A stretch of DNA of 64,000 nt, taken from contig NZ_CP095484.1 in NCBI RefSeq assembly GCF_023028225.1, positions 45,718-109,717 of the forward strand, in the 5' to 3' direction. The stretch is from Halorientalis litorea. Lineage in GTDB: Archaea > Halobacteriota > Halobacteria > Halobacteriales > Haloarculaceae. The notes under the pieces were generated by a model that had not been told where the DNA came from, ran no database searches, and saw only the letters and a list, made by a program, of their open reading frames with translations. Both the position numbers and the translations under genes were made by a program. This document shows, piece by piece, positions 1-8,375 of the stretch. Each line of letters begins with the position of its first letter. Within the stretch, counting starts at the first letter, position 1.

Positions 1-1289
1 TTGTACGCTCGCTTGAGACCCAGTTCCAGTGTCGTCCGGCGGTCACCCAGCGAGATCCCGCGGAGCGCGAAGAAGTTGGTAAGGAAGCTCATCGCGTCGT
101 CGAGCTTCTCGTTGAACGGGCTCGCGTCCTCACCCATCGCCCGCTGGACGTGCTCGGGTGTCTCGCGGATCTCCAAGGGATTCAGCCCGAGTGTCCCGCC
201 GACCGTGATGCGTTTGGCATCGAGCGCTTCGGCGACTCCTGCCCAGTTGTTCAACGGCTCGAGGATGATGCCGATGCGGTCCTTGCTCTGCTCGATGGAA
301 CGGATGAAGTTCTGCTTCGAACTGAACGACTTCCCCGACCCCGTGTCGCCGACGGTGAACATCGCGTACCCGTTGTCCCGGGCGAACGGGTCGATGACCA
401 CGGGGCTCTGGTTGTCCTTGTGAATCCCGAACTCGACACCGCCCTCCTCGAGGATCGTCGCGTTGTGCGGCGAGGAGAGCAACGCGCCGACGGCCCCGCC
501 GAGTGCGATTGATGTCCGCCCGAATTCGTTGTCGCCGATGGGCGCGGCGGACTGGAGGGCGAGGTCCTGCCGACAAATTGCGGTCTTCGGCGTGAGGTTC
601 GCCGGGTCGTCGCGGAGCGCACTCTTGACCGTCTGGACGGCGTCTCTGAGGTCGTCCTTCTCGTCGGCCCGCACAGTGATGAACATCCCCTGGTCGAAAA
701 CGTTCGCGCCGTTCTCGACGGCCTTGTACGTCGCTGCGGCCTCGTTGGCGCGCTCTTGGAGATACGCGCTCCGGATACTCTGTTCCAGGTCAGCATCGAC
801 CTGGAGGTCGTCCGCGATGTCTTGCAGTTCGTTCCGGGCCCGCTCCTGATTTTTCGGCGTGATGTGGGCCGTCAGATCGAACTGGACGTCGGTCATCTCG
901 AAGAGGTCGCTCAGATACCCGTCGTTGGGGTAGTCGGCATAGTTAGCGATGTACAGTGTCGTCGTCCACTGCTCGCCGACCCGTGCGGCTCGCGTTTCCC
1001 ACTCGACAGCTCCGGGCGCGGTGACGGTCTTGTGCGACTCGGAGATGTCGTCGAGGAGCTTGCGTTCAGCCTCGCCTTCTTCGAGTGTCTCCTCGTCGAG
1101 GACATCGGTGAAGTCCACGTCTGGTTCATCATCCGCAGTGAAGCGGTCCCAGAGGTACTTACTGCCGACGCCAAGGCCGAGACCCACTGCAAGGGCTAGT
1201 ACTGCACTCTCTGCTGGTGTCAGGTTCTGGAGCCACCCGGCGACGGAGCCAAGCGCGCCACCACCGGTCTGGAGGGTCACGTTACGCAT
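1..1289 (-). CDS. virB4: VirB4-family conjugation/T4SS ATPase, N-terminal part (cut by window edge)
   Basis: About 429 N-terminal codons are visible and the gene continues past the left edge. The ATG at 1289 overlaps the end of the preceding gene by 8 bases. A hydrophobic stretch at residues 27-43 suggests a membrane anchor. A mixed region follows, then a Walker A motif GDTGSGKS at residues 314-321 in the setting MFTVGDTGSGKS, after a stretch ending in FARDNGYA. That arrangement is typical of VirB4/TraC/HerA-type motor ATPases. VirB4 proteins power pilus assembly and DNA transfer at the cytoplasmic membrane. It is the last visible gene of a minus-strand operon with VirB3-, VirB6- and VirB2-like genes, which supports the assignment. 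The Walker B region lies outside the window. A generic HerA/FtsK-like transfer ATPase is the main alternative. Confidence 0.8.
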   Translation of the reverse strand, partial: MRNVTLQTGGGALGSVAGWLQNLTPAESAVLALAVGLGLGVGSKYLWDRFTADDEPDVDFTDVLDEETLEEGEAERKLLDDISESHKTVTAPGAVEWETRAARVGEQWTTTLYIANYADYPNDGYLSDLFEMTDVQFDLTAHITPKNQERARNELQDIADDLQVDADLEQSIRSAYLQERANEAAATYKAVENGANVFDQGMFITVRADEKDDLRDAVQTVKSALRDDPANLTPKTAICRQDLALQSAAPIGDNEFGRTSIALGGAVGALLSSPHNATILEEGGVEFGIHKDNQSPVVIDPFARDNGYAMFTVGDTGSGKSFSSKQNFIRSIEQSKDRIGIILEPLNNWAGVAEALDAKRITVGGTLGLNPLEIRETPEHVQRAMGEDASPFNEKLDDAMSFLTNFFALRGISLGDRRTTLELGLKRAY

Positions 1290-2403
1290 CGTGTGGATCC
1301 TCCCGGCGCGAGTGGCCGATGATCGATTGGTCGCGAACCACACGCTCCGCCTCGTCGTAGTCGTGTTCGCGGCCGTTCCAGAAGTCCATATTCAGAACGA
1401 ACAGCTCGACCGTGCTGAGTCGACGTGCGGACCACCCCGACGCCTGCTGGATGAACTCGGATCGCACGTCGTTCACGCGACTGTCGAGCTTCTCGAACAT
1501 CTGCGCACGACGTTCGACGTCGGTAAGGTCCTCGCGGCGGGTGACGAACGGGTTGAACAGGAAGCCGATGACGGGGAACTGGGTCAGCTTCTCTGCGGGG
1601 GTGCCCTCGTCGCGGAAGCGGTCGTAGACCTCTATCGGGCTAACTTCAACGCCGATGTAGTACCGGACCTGCTGGATGCCCCGGTCACGCATCTCCTTCG
1701 GCCGTGTCTCCCGGTACTCTTCGAGGAGTTCCCGGAAGATCGGGTTCTCCGTAACGTCTTCGTCAGTGAGGCGCTCCTCAATGGTCTCGGTGATCTGCTC
1801 GACCGGAAATGAACGGGTTGTGGCGTGGAGTTTGAGCTTCGAGTCCAGTTCTTTGTTGGCGAACTCTTCTCCGGCGTCCTGGAGCTGTGCCCAGTCGTCG
1901 GACATCGCGAAGTCCATGTTGGCCGGATCGATCTCGATGAACGCCTCCATCGCGCCGTCTTCACGCTGGATAGCACCAGCGCCCGGCCACGCTCGCTTGA
2001 TGTTGGTGAGATCCTGCGTTCGCTCGTCCGGCTTGAACGGCGTGTAGTTCGCGAGTCCGTCCTCGTTGCGCTCTGATTCGTTGGTACTCGTGTCGGCTTC
2101 GGCGGGCGCACTGAACGTGACCTGAGGTCGCTTGAGATACCGATAGACATCTTTCGTCCACGTCCAAGCGTTCAGGTGGGTTGGTGAGACGTAAATGACG
2201 GCGACGCCAAAGCCAAGCCCGCCAGCAACGAACGGGAGGGCCAGTGATTCGATCCCGGTGAGGCCCGCGATAAACAGCCCAATAATGGGGAAGGCGATGA
2301 GCATACCGACGTCTCCTTCCTCAATATTGAGATACGGGATGCGACTCTCCTCGCCGAACTGATCCATGATGCGCCGTGCGGCCGCGTCTTGATCTGCTGA
2401 CAT
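1282..2403 (-). CDS. PrgI/VirB3-like membrane protein with large cytoplasmic domain
   Basis: This is a 373-residue protein. An acidic N-terminus is followed by two close hydrophobic segments (about residues 32-48 and 53-73) and a motif YRYLKRPQVTF. About 290 soluble, charged residues follow. Two N-terminal membrane helices next to a VirB4 gene are the hallmark of PrgI/VirB3-type subunits, which sit beside the VirB4 ATPase in gram-positive and archaeal conjugation machines. The long soluble tail is bigger than in bacterial PrgI and has no motif I recognise. It lies 2 bases after the VirB6-like gene and overlaps virB4 by 8 bases, so the three are very likely co-translated. The PrgI label is inference from topology and position. 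Confidence 0.6.
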   Translation of the reverse strand: MSADQDAAARRIMDQFGEESRIPYLNIEEGDVGMLIAFPIIGLFIAGLTGIESLALPFVAGGLGFGVAVIYVSPTHLNAWTWTKDVYRYLKRPQVTFSAPAEADTSTNESERNEDGLANYTPFKPDERTQDLTNIKRAWPGAGAIQREDGAMEAFIEIDPANMDFAMSDDWAQLQDAGEEFANKELDSKLKLHATTRSFPVEQITETIEERLTDEDVTENPIFRELLEEYRETRPKEMRDRGIQQVRYYIGVEVSPIEVYDRFRDEGTPAEKLTQFPVIGFLFNPFVTRREDLTDVERRAQMFEKLDSRVNDVRSEFIQQASGWSARRLSTVELFVLNMDFWNGREHDYDEAERVVRDQSIIGHSRREDPHDA

Positions 2404-2405
2404 AG

Positions 2406-3521
2406 TTAGTGAATCCCTCGGTCAAACTCCATCCCACGGTCGTCACTCGCTGATTCTGCTGTCGCTCCACCTGGGTCATTCTCTGTTCGACGGTACGACG
2501 GCGTGCCACCATCGTTTCCTCCATGCCCACCGCGGGCAGCCGCTTTTTGCGCGACGGCGTGGCCAGCGGCGGCTTTCGGCCCCCATCGAGCGGCGGTCGT
2601 CGCGACGCCGGCGCCACCGACGTAGGCTCCAGCGGCGACACCGCCAACGAGTGCTGCGCCTTTCGTCGCACCGCCGACGACTTTGGCCGTCAGCGGGGTC
2701 GCGTATTTGAACGTCTTCCACGTGATGTAGAGGGCGACCAGCGGGAGAGACGCAGCGACGAGATATTTGAGGAACGCTGTTCCTGGTGTGAGCGTTCCAC
2801 CGCTGTAGATCAAATCGTATCCCTTGAGGACCATCGCTGCCGGGAGCGGGAGGACAGCCAACGGGACAAACCGTTTGCAGAACCCCATCGCGATATCGGA
2901 TACGACCGGAATGTTTCCGTAGGCCAGTGCAAATGCAATCGGCATTCCGTACAGGTAGACATAGAGCAGGATCATCCGGATGTAGAACAGCGCCTCCAGC
3001 GCCCACATCGAAATTCCACCAATCACGGCGAACAATAGCCCCAGCCCTGGGTTTGTGATGGCTGCACCCAAGAACTGAAGCATTGCCGAGGCTACGGAGG
3101 AAAGCTCCGGCATCAGTGCAATGGTGAACCCGTCGACGAGGTAGAGCGCAAGAGTTCCAACCCAATACCACGTAATGATTAGAAAGGCCCCGACCCAGGC
3201 CGTCTTCTTCGTTTTTCGGGCTTCGTAGGTACTTCCAATATTGAAGATCCGAACCGTGTGACGCCCCTGGACACTCATTACGAGGAGCAAAAGGGAAACC
3301 AGCATGATTTCGCCGCCGATGAGAGCATCGTGAATCGCTGGCCAGGGTGCGTTGGTTGGTTCACCGAAGACAAATGCTCCGTTCGTCTCTGGGGTCGGCG
3401 TTCCGAACATTCCCTCAGACAGAGTCTCATACCCCGACCTGAGACCGTCCATGAAGAGCCCGATGAACCAATCAACGACGCCTTTGATACCCTCAAGAAC
3501 GACGTCAATGAGATCAACCAT
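2406..3521 (-). CDS. VirB6/TrbL-like polytopic membrane protein
   Basis: This is a 371-residue protein. An amphipathic N-terminus leads into at least six hydrophobic segments between residues about 70 and 270. After them come a Gly/Ala-rich stretch (about 275-325) and a hydrophilic tail. Several helices around a long central loop with a flexible, low-complexity C-terminus is the usual look of VirB6/TrbL channel components of type IV secretion systems. It starts 2 bases after the lipoprotein gene stop and ends 2 bases before the PrgI-like gene. I see no enzymatic motif. The role as an inner-membrane channel for conjugation is inferred from topology and neighbours. A general haloarchaeal membrane protein of unknown function remains possible. 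Confidence 0.6.
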   Translation of the reverse strand: MVDLIDVVLEGIKGVVDWFIGLFMDGLRSGYETLSEGMFGTPTPETNGAFVFGEPTNAPWPAIHDALIGGEIMLVSLLLLVMSVQGRHTVRIFNIGSTYEARKTKKTAWVGAFLIITWYWVGTLALYLVDGFTIALMPELSSVASAMLQFLGAAITNPGLGLLFAVIGGISMWALEALFYIRMILLYVYLYGMPIAFALAYGNIPVVSDIAMGFCKRFVPLAVLPLPAAMVLKGYDLIYSGGTLTPGTAFLKYLVAASLPLVALYITWKTFKYATPLTAKVVGGATKGAALVGGVAAGAYVGGAGVATTAARWGPKAAAGHAVAQKAAARGGHGGNDGGTPSYRRTENDPGGATAESASDDRGMEFDRGIH

Positions 3522-3523
3522 CG

Positions 3524-4360
3524 TCAGGCCTCCGTGATCGTGACCTCACAGTCTGTCATCTCGTCAGACCCGGAATACTGGACATTGTAGGTACTCGTGA
3601 CCCGATTTCCACCGACTCGAGTCTCGACGATAACCGTGAACTGCCCGCTGTTACCATCTGGGGAACACCCCATTCCATCCTCACTCTCTGAACCGAACGG
3701 GAACGAATTACTGAACAGGTCGGCCGTCTCGCCAGGGGAGACCACTACCCGGTCGGTTTCGTGCATTCCACTGCCTCTGGGGTTCTCAATTGGATTGGGA
3801 ACGTCCCCGGAGAAGATTAGTTCAGTTATCGCTTCTGGACCGCTTCCTGTGTTCTCTACCGTGACGAATGCCTCGCCATTCTTGATCCGGTCAGTCTCGC
3901 TCTCACCATAGACCTCATCCCACGGCTTATCTGGATTATTCCGATAGAGTCCGACATCCTGTATCTGGATCTCTGGACGCAGTTCAGTCGTGGTCTCGAC
4001 TACTGTCTCCTCACTCTTCAACGCGAGTACGCGATATTCACCGGGCGCATATGCGGTGCCGATCTCAAACGAGACCTGTTGAGCACCCGCAGCTACGTCA
4101 CGCTTCCCGAATAGCTCGTCGTTCGGTTGGATGAGATTGACCTGGTCAATGTCGGCCTCTCCGGAGAGTTCGACGACGAGTGTTGTCCCCTCGACAGCGA
4201 TACGCGTGAGTGGGCCGTTGCCATCTGGGGAGGTCGTTCCGTCACCAGGCGTCCCAGAACCGCCATTGTCGTTCAGACAGCCAGCGACGCTCACGAGGGC
4301 GGCACCTGCGACTGTTCGGAGGGCGGTTCGCCGACTGATGTGTGGGTGGTTTCTAGTCAT
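3524..4360 (-). CDS. Tat-exported lipoprotein of the conjugation operon
   Basis: I chose the ATG at 4360 because it places a clean twin-arginine lipoprotein signal at the N-terminus: RR at residues 10-11, a hydrophobic core, and the lipobox VAGC with Cys28. The open frame extends further upstream, but that part overlaps the preceding gene and lacks signal features. The mature 250 residues begin with a Gly/Ser/Thr/Asp-rich linker and continue as beta-rich sequence, probably two Ig-like domains with three later cysteines. Lipid-anchored, Tat-exported proteins of this sort are normal in haloarchaea. The position between a surface protein and a VirB6-like gene suggests a cell-surface part of the transfer apparatus. 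No closer family is recognised. Confidence 0.75.
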   Translation of the reverse strand: MTRNHPHISRRTALRTVAGAALVSVAGCLNDNGGSGTPGDGTTSPDGNGPLTRIAVEGTTLVVELSGEADIDQVNLIQPNDELFGKRDVAAGAQQVSFEIGTAYAPGEYRVLALKSEETVVETTTELRPEIQIQDVGLYRNNPDKPWDEVYGESETDRIKNGEAFVTVENTGSGPEAITELIFSGDVPNPIENPRGSGMHETDRVVVSPGETADLFSNSFPFGSESEDGMGCSPDGNSGQFTVIVETRVGGNRVTSTYNVQYSGSDEMTDCEVTITEA

Positions 4361-4362
4361 GA

Positions 4363-6099
4363 CTATGGGTTCCGTTGGAAGATGTCTTCTGGACCGAGCA
4401 TTCGGAGGAGCCGCTTGCCAGCGTAGAACATCACAATGAACGGGATGAGCTGCCAGCCGACCTCGAAAATAAATGCGAACCAACCGTCGATGGTACCGAG
4501 CGGATGCCAGCGAGCAGTAGCCGTCGCACTCACATATGCGGGGTTGTGCCCGAGCCACGAACCCGGATGGTACCGTGCCGTGTAGATACCCGGCTCGTCG
4601 ATCGTCACAATCGCCACCCCGGAGGCGTTGGTCTCGACGCGTTGCTCCGCGATGGTGATGTAGCCGTTGCGAGTGTTCCCGCCAATTGGATACCGTCGGT
4701 CGGGATCGCTGAGCATGATCGGAGCGCCGGTCTCGTTGTCTCGGAGTTCGATGCGGAGTGTGGCCTGACTTTCGTTCTGCTGGAGCACCTCAACCGTCAG
4801 ATTACTGTGCCGGAGCTGCCGCTCTGAGCTAGCGTCAGGTGCCACAATCGAGGCGTTCACGCCCCGTACGATCCCCGCCACCTGGAGCGCGTCGCGGTCG
4901 ACGTTCTCCGCGCGAACCGCAACACCGTACGTCGTCGTGTACGACTGGTTGACGATGTCGATGTTGATGTTCTCACCGAGCGTTCCGTCCGGAGACGGTC
5001 GGTCACTGCCCCAGGTGTCGATAATCTCTGGGCCATCGCGAACTGGTTCAGCACGCGGGCCGATTCGCGACGGGTACGCGTGAACATAGACCGGAATCGC
5101 ATCCGACTCGACGGTGGCGCTGTCGGTCCGGTTCGACCTGACGAGTGTATCCCAGTTGGTGTTCCGAGCGGTGTAGAACCGCCAGACGCCACGCACTCGT
5201 GCGCTTCCATTCTCCGTCAGCGTGTACCCCTGCCACGGTCTGGACTGGAAGATAGCCACACCAGCGTCACCATTGGGGTACTCGGCGTAGTAGGGGTACG
5301 CCGAGAGGTCGTAGATCTCGACGGCGATCGAATCCGAGACGTTGAGCGATTCGGTTCGGTACGTGACCTCGACATCGGTCTCGTCGCCTCGGTCGATTCG
5401 CGTGGTCTTCTTCAGTCGGACGCTGATCTCGGCTTCAAGCGTGAGGTTTGCACTCCAGTCATCCTCGATCTGGTAGTCGAGGGCCGGCGTGTGCGAGCCG
5501 TCGCGCTCGACGATGGTTTCGCCGTCCTTCTGCAATCGAACTTCCTCAACCTCGTTGCTCGCGAGCGACCACTCGATCGTCGTGTTCCCCGAAGAGCTTC
5601 CGTTCGGGACGCGAACGCGATAGTCGACGAACCCCCGTATTGTGCCGTTCGGCGCGATATAGAGCGGCGTGTCACCCGACTCCAAGTGACCTCGCGTCGA
5701 CGGCTGCACTGCGAACACCGTGGCGTGGGCGTCCTCGATAAACACGCCATCTTCGAGCGACGCGTGGTGCGGATGCACGGACGTATCCGACCCACCGGCT
5801 TCGAGATCAGCGAAGTCGTTTCGCGTCCACGTTGCAGCTGTCGCCGGCGGGCGCGTGAACGTGATGTCCGTCCCGTTTGCGAGCTGGTGCATCGCGGTCC
5901 GGCTCTCGCCGTAGCGCTGCTGGTACTCCTCTTGGCTGATGTAGTTGTCCGCGTCGCGAGACCACAGCGTCGCTGATTCATTTTCTGTGAGGCCATTCCC
6001 CTCCGTGCCTGGCCGTGGCGGGCTTGCAGTGACGAGACCTGTGACTAGGCTCGTCACGAACAGGGCGGCCATTAGCACGGAGAGCTCTCGTTGTGTCAT
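4363..6099 (-). CDS. Large exported, C-terminally membrane-anchored surface protein
   Basis: This 578-residue protein starts with a short hydrophobic signal segment (about residues 5-24). It ends with a hydrophobic helix (about 545-566) followed by basic residues (GKRLLR), giving a large outside domain and a short inside tail. The outside part is beta-rich and dotted with N-x-S/T sequons, in line with an N-glycosylated haloarchaeal surface protein. The last outside section resembles an Ig-like domain. The gene lies between the pilin-like gene and the lipoprotein gene, with 2 bases to the latter. It may act in mating contact or as a sheath for the transfer machine, but that is inference. I recognise no catalytic motif. 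Confidence 0.7.
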   Translation of the reverse strand: MTQRELSVLMAALFVTSLVTGLVTASPPRPGTEGNGLTENESATLWSRDADNYISQEEYQQRYGESRTAMHQLANGTDITFTRPPATAATWTRNDFADLEAGGSDTSVHPHHASLEDGVFIEDAHATVFAVQPSTRGHLESGDTPLYIAPNGTIRGFVDYRVRVPNGSSSGNTTIEWSLASNEVEEVRLQKDGETIVERDGSHTPALDYQIEDDWSANLTLEAEISVRLKKTTRIDRGDETDVEVTYRTESLNVSDSIAVEIYDLSAYPYYAEYPNGDAGVAIFQSRPWQGYTLTENGSARVRGVWRFYTARNTNWDTLVRSNRTDSATVESDAIPVYVHAYPSRIGPRAEPVRDGPEIIDTWGSDRPSPDGTLGENINIDIVNQSYTTTYGVAVRAENVDRDALQVAGIVRGVNASIVAPDASSERQLRHSNLTVEVLQQNESQATLRIELRDNETGAPIMLSDPDRRYPIGGNTRNGYITIAEQRVETNASGVAIVTIDEPGIYTARYHPGSWLGHNPAYVSATATARWHPLGTIDGWFAFIFEVGWQLIPFIVMFYAGKRLLRMLGPEDIFQRNP

Positions 6100-6127
6100 G
6101 GGGGCTCGCGACGGGGGTGGTAGTCGC

Positions 6128-6550
6128 CTACCAGGGGGCGAGGTCGACGCACTGCGCCAGCGGGAGGTTCATCATCGACCCAGCGACGGTGTAGAGTGGG
6201 CCGAGGGCGACGAGGACGACCGCGGACTTCATCGCCGACCGTTTGTGCCGCTTGAGGCCCTTCTTCTGCTCGGGCGTGATCGTGAACATCTCGATAAGGG
6301 AGTCAGCCTGCCACACGACTGCGAGGCCGACAATGCCCAGCGCCGTGGTAAGCTGGAAGAAACCCTCGATCATGCTGGGAAGGTTGTCCGCACTACAGAC
6401 GGCATTCGTCTGTGCGGCGGCGGGTTCCACAGCGAACAGGCTCAGGGCGACGACGATGAACATAGCTTGCCTGGGAAGCCTACTCGATGCCGTGGACTGG
6501 CTGTCGGGGCGATTCGAAGCCGTCTCGGAGGGCGTATTGTCCTGTGACAT
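6128..6550 (-). CDS. VirB2-like pilin candidate (small two-helix membrane protein)
   Basis: This is a 140-residue protein with a polar N-terminus of about 26 residues. A hydrophobic signal-like segment follows, ending in PAAAQ (residues about 29-47), and then two further hydrophobic helices (about 64-82 and 110-127) separated by a basic cytoplasmic loop rich in Lys and Arg. A signal peptide plus two helices with a short positive loop is the topology of VirB2/TrbC pilins. The gene is near the head of the operon that ends in virB4. Sequence alone does not show homology to VirB2; the call rests on topology and context. It could instead be a small structural membrane protein of another kind. Confidence 0.5.
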   Translation of the reverse strand: MSQDNTPSETASNRPDSQSTASSRLPRQAMFIVVALSLFAVEPAAAQTNAVCSADNLPSMIEGFFQLTTALGIVGLAVVWQADSLIEMFTITPEQKKGLKRHKRSAMKSAVVLVALGPLYTVAGSMMNLPLAQCVDLAPW

Positions 6551-6556
6551 AGCGGG

Positions 6557-6826
6557 TTACTCCTCTGCGTCGTCGACGAGTGCTTTCAGATCAGCGTAGC
6601 GGTTGGTCTCCTCGACGATCTCGTCTTTCGTGTAGCCCTGTTCGCGAGCCCGTTCGAAGAGATCTCGAAGCTCGTCGGGGTCGACGTCGCGAAGTTCCAT
6701 CTCATCTCGGAGGGCGCGGCGGTAGAGGGCGGACCCGTTGATATGGCTGTTCCACGTCAGGTACAGGTCATCGATGTCTTCGATGGTGACTGCCCGTGTG
6801 ATCATATGTGCGGGGTGGGTATGCAC
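6557..6826 (-). CDS. Small acidic protein heading the conjugation operon
   Basis: This 89-residue, highly charged protein looks all-helical and has no cysteines or membrane segments. It ends 6 bases before the pilin-like gene. The ATG at 6826 is used here; a second ATG at 6805 in the same frame is equally plausible. I do not recognise the family. It is the first gene of the minus-strand conjugation-like operon. The 181 bases upstream hold the TTAACCAACA inverted repeat (6953-6993), and a TATA-like TATATG at about 6871-6876 lies 45-50 bases before the start. A regulatory or assembly role is conceivable but unsupported. Confidence 0.55.
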   Translation of the reverse strand: MHTHPAHMITRAVTIEDIDDLYLTWNSHINGSALYRRALRDEMELRDVDPDELRDLFERAREQGYTKDEIVEETNRYADLKALVDDAEE

Positions 6827-6952
6827 CGGTTGAGCCCCGGTCCATGGTGGTGCGATAGCTAGAAGATCGGTATATGCTTTCTGGCCACCAACTGGCGCAA
6901 AAATCTAAAGTAAATTATAACCGGATAGCTCGTTCACCTCGCAAGGGTACGG

Positions 6953-6993
6953 TTAACCAACAATGGGGCTAGATTCCGTTGTCTGTTGGTTAA
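6953..6993. repeat. Inverted repeat TTAACCAACA / TGTTGGTTAA, copy 1
   Basis: Perfect 10-base arms lie at 6953-6962 and 6984-6993 with a 21-base spacer. The same arms occur again at 35563-35602. This copy sits 14 bases past the xseB stop and about 127 bases upstream of the conjugation operon. It could be an operator, a recombinase site or an RNA hairpin. No T-run follows the arms, so a terminator is less likely. Confidence 0.85.
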
Positions 6994-7007
6994 GGTTAGG
7001 ATGGCCT

Positions 7008-7190
7008 CTACTCGAGTTCCACGACCTCTCCACGCCCGTTGTCAAGGATTTCTCGCACCTCGGCCAAGCGTTCCTGACCCTCCTCGTGGAGCCTTGTCCC
7101 TTCATCGAGATCACACTCATCCGCATCGAGCTGCTCAATGATTTCTTCGACACGGGTCAGCCGGTCGTGGATCTCTTGGTCGTTTGCCAC
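7008..7190 (-). CDS. xseB: Exonuclease VII small subunit
   Basis: This 60-residue acidic protein is predicted to form a helical hairpin, with the family pattern of a short helix (RVEEIIEQLD), then a segment around DEGTRLHEEGQERLAEVREIL. ExoVII small subunits bind the large subunit and support its processive single-strand DNA degradation. The start is taken as the GTG at 7190, two bases after the xseA stop. The frame is open further upstream only through a TTG that overlaps xseA. Translational coupling with xseA is likely. The length matches the 60-80 residues usual for the family. Confidence 0.8.
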   Translation of the reverse strand: MANDQEIHDRLTRVEEIIEQLDADECDLDEGTRLHEEGQERLAEVREILDNGRGEVVELE

Positions 7191-7192
7191 GC

Positions 7193-8245
7193 TCAGATCA
7201 CCCCCAACCAAAGCCCAGTGATAGCCAACAACAGCAACAACAGCACAGCGATTGCGGCCTTGTAGTAGACCGGCGGGAGGCCCTCGGGTACGGCCGCCTC
7301 GTCGACTGCTTCGGCAAGCTCCCGTTTATGTTCGTGCTCTTGCTGGAAGGTCTCGTACGCGGCGTCGAGTTGCTGTGCCAGCGGCTTGACTTCGCCCGCC
7401 AAGAACTCCTCGCGGGAATTCACGATATACTCGCCGGCGGCCGTCGGCGTGATCGTTGCCACATCCGCGACCTGATCGGCGATTAACCGGTCGTCAGTAT
7501 GCCCGATCGCCGTGACGATCGGGGTGTTTGCGGTGAAGATAGCTTCCGCGACCTGCTCGGTGTTGAACGCCTGGAGGTTCGAATCACTCCCGCCGCCACG
7601 GCCGACGATGATCGAGTCGACCTCTTCGGAACGGTCCAGATGGTGGATGCCATTCGCGATAGACGTGGGCGCCTCCGACCCTTGGACGGTGGCGTCCTTC
7701 ACCAGGATGTCGACGGTAGGGTCCTGTTCGTGGATCGCGTTCTGGATGTCATACCGGGCATCGCCACGGAGGGAGGTTACGACCCCAACCCGCTCTGGGA
7801 ACGCTGGCGGGCGCTGTTTCTGCTCGTCGTCGAACCAGCCACGCTCTTCGAGTTCGCTTCGCAGTCGCTCGACTGCGGCCGCTTGGTCGCCGTCGCCGAC
7901 GACAATCACCTCCCACGGCTTGAGATCGATTTTCCCACCCTCAGTCCAGTAGTCGATATCGCCTTCGAGGATGACCTCAGTTCCGTCCTCGAGGTCAGCA
8001 TCCATCTTCCGATAGCGGTTCGCCCAGATCATACAGGGGAGCTCGGCGTCGCCGTCAGTGAGCGTGAAGTAGAGCGCCGTACTGTTTTTGTGGAGATCGG
8101 TGACTTCGCCGATACAGCGGACGCTATTGAGGGCAGGCGTGTCCTGGACGACCGACGCAATCCGGTCGTTCAGCTGTGACACGCTAAGGACCTCTCCTGC
8201 ATCGGGCTCGGCTGCCTGCCGTTCAGCATCCGGTGCGTCCGCCAT
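7193..8245 (-). CDS. xseA: Exonuclease VII large subunit with C-terminal membrane anchor
   Basis: This is a 350-residue protein. An N-terminal OB-fold (about residues 18-115) precedes the catalytic domain with family motifs VVTSLRGDARYDI (about 155-167), VGRGGGSDSNL (about 217-227) and a GHTDDRLIADQVAD block leading to TPTAAGE. These match the ExoVII large subunit, which degrades single-stranded DNA to oligonucleotides. The family's usual long coiled-coil tail is shortened here. The protein ends in a hydrophobic helix of about 20 residues (326-350) after charged sequence, so it is probably tethered to the membrane. Together with the adjacent xseB this suggests a membrane-associated DNA-processing role, perhaps on incoming DNA; that part is inference. 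The enzyme assignment is firm. Confidence 0.88.
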   Translation of the reverse strand: MADAPDAERQAAEPDAGEVLSVSQLNDRIASVVQDTPALNSVRCIGEVTDLHKNSTALYFTLTDGDAELPCMIWANRYRKMDADLEDGTEVILEGDIDYWTEGGKIDLKPWEVIVVGDGDQAAAVERLRSELEERGWFDDEQKQRPPAFPERVGVVTSLRGDARYDIQNAIHEQDPTVDILVKDATVQGSEAPTSIANGIHHLDRSEEVDSIIVGRGGGSDSNLQAFNTEQVAEAIFTANTPIVTAIGHTDDRLIADQVADVATITPTAAGEYIVNSREEFLAGEVKPLAQQLDAAYETFQQEHEHKRELAEAVDEAAVPEGLPPVYYKAAIAVLLLLLLAITGLWLGVI

Positions 8246-8375
8246 ACACGTCTACTAACTTTTGAACAAGATCCTCAAAAAGCTATCTTCGTGCTGAGTA
8301 TACCACCTCAGCAAGGGAATCGTAGTAGGGGACGACCCAGATATCAACAGACCATATCGCTTGTGCAGCGTAGAA

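Noticed and set aside
2476..3171. 231-codon minus-strand frame inside the VirB6-like gene
   Set aside because: It is an out-of-frame shadow on the same strand, Arg/Cys-rich, with no membrane pattern.
5080..5976. 298-codon plus-strand frame
   Set aside because: It lies opposite the surface protein gene, which has a signal peptide, sequons and an anchor; the antisense product has none.
6953..6993. Intrinsic transcription terminator for xseB
   Set aside because: The arms are strong but the spacer is 21 bases, no T-run follows, and an identical structure occurs elsewhere upstream of another operon.
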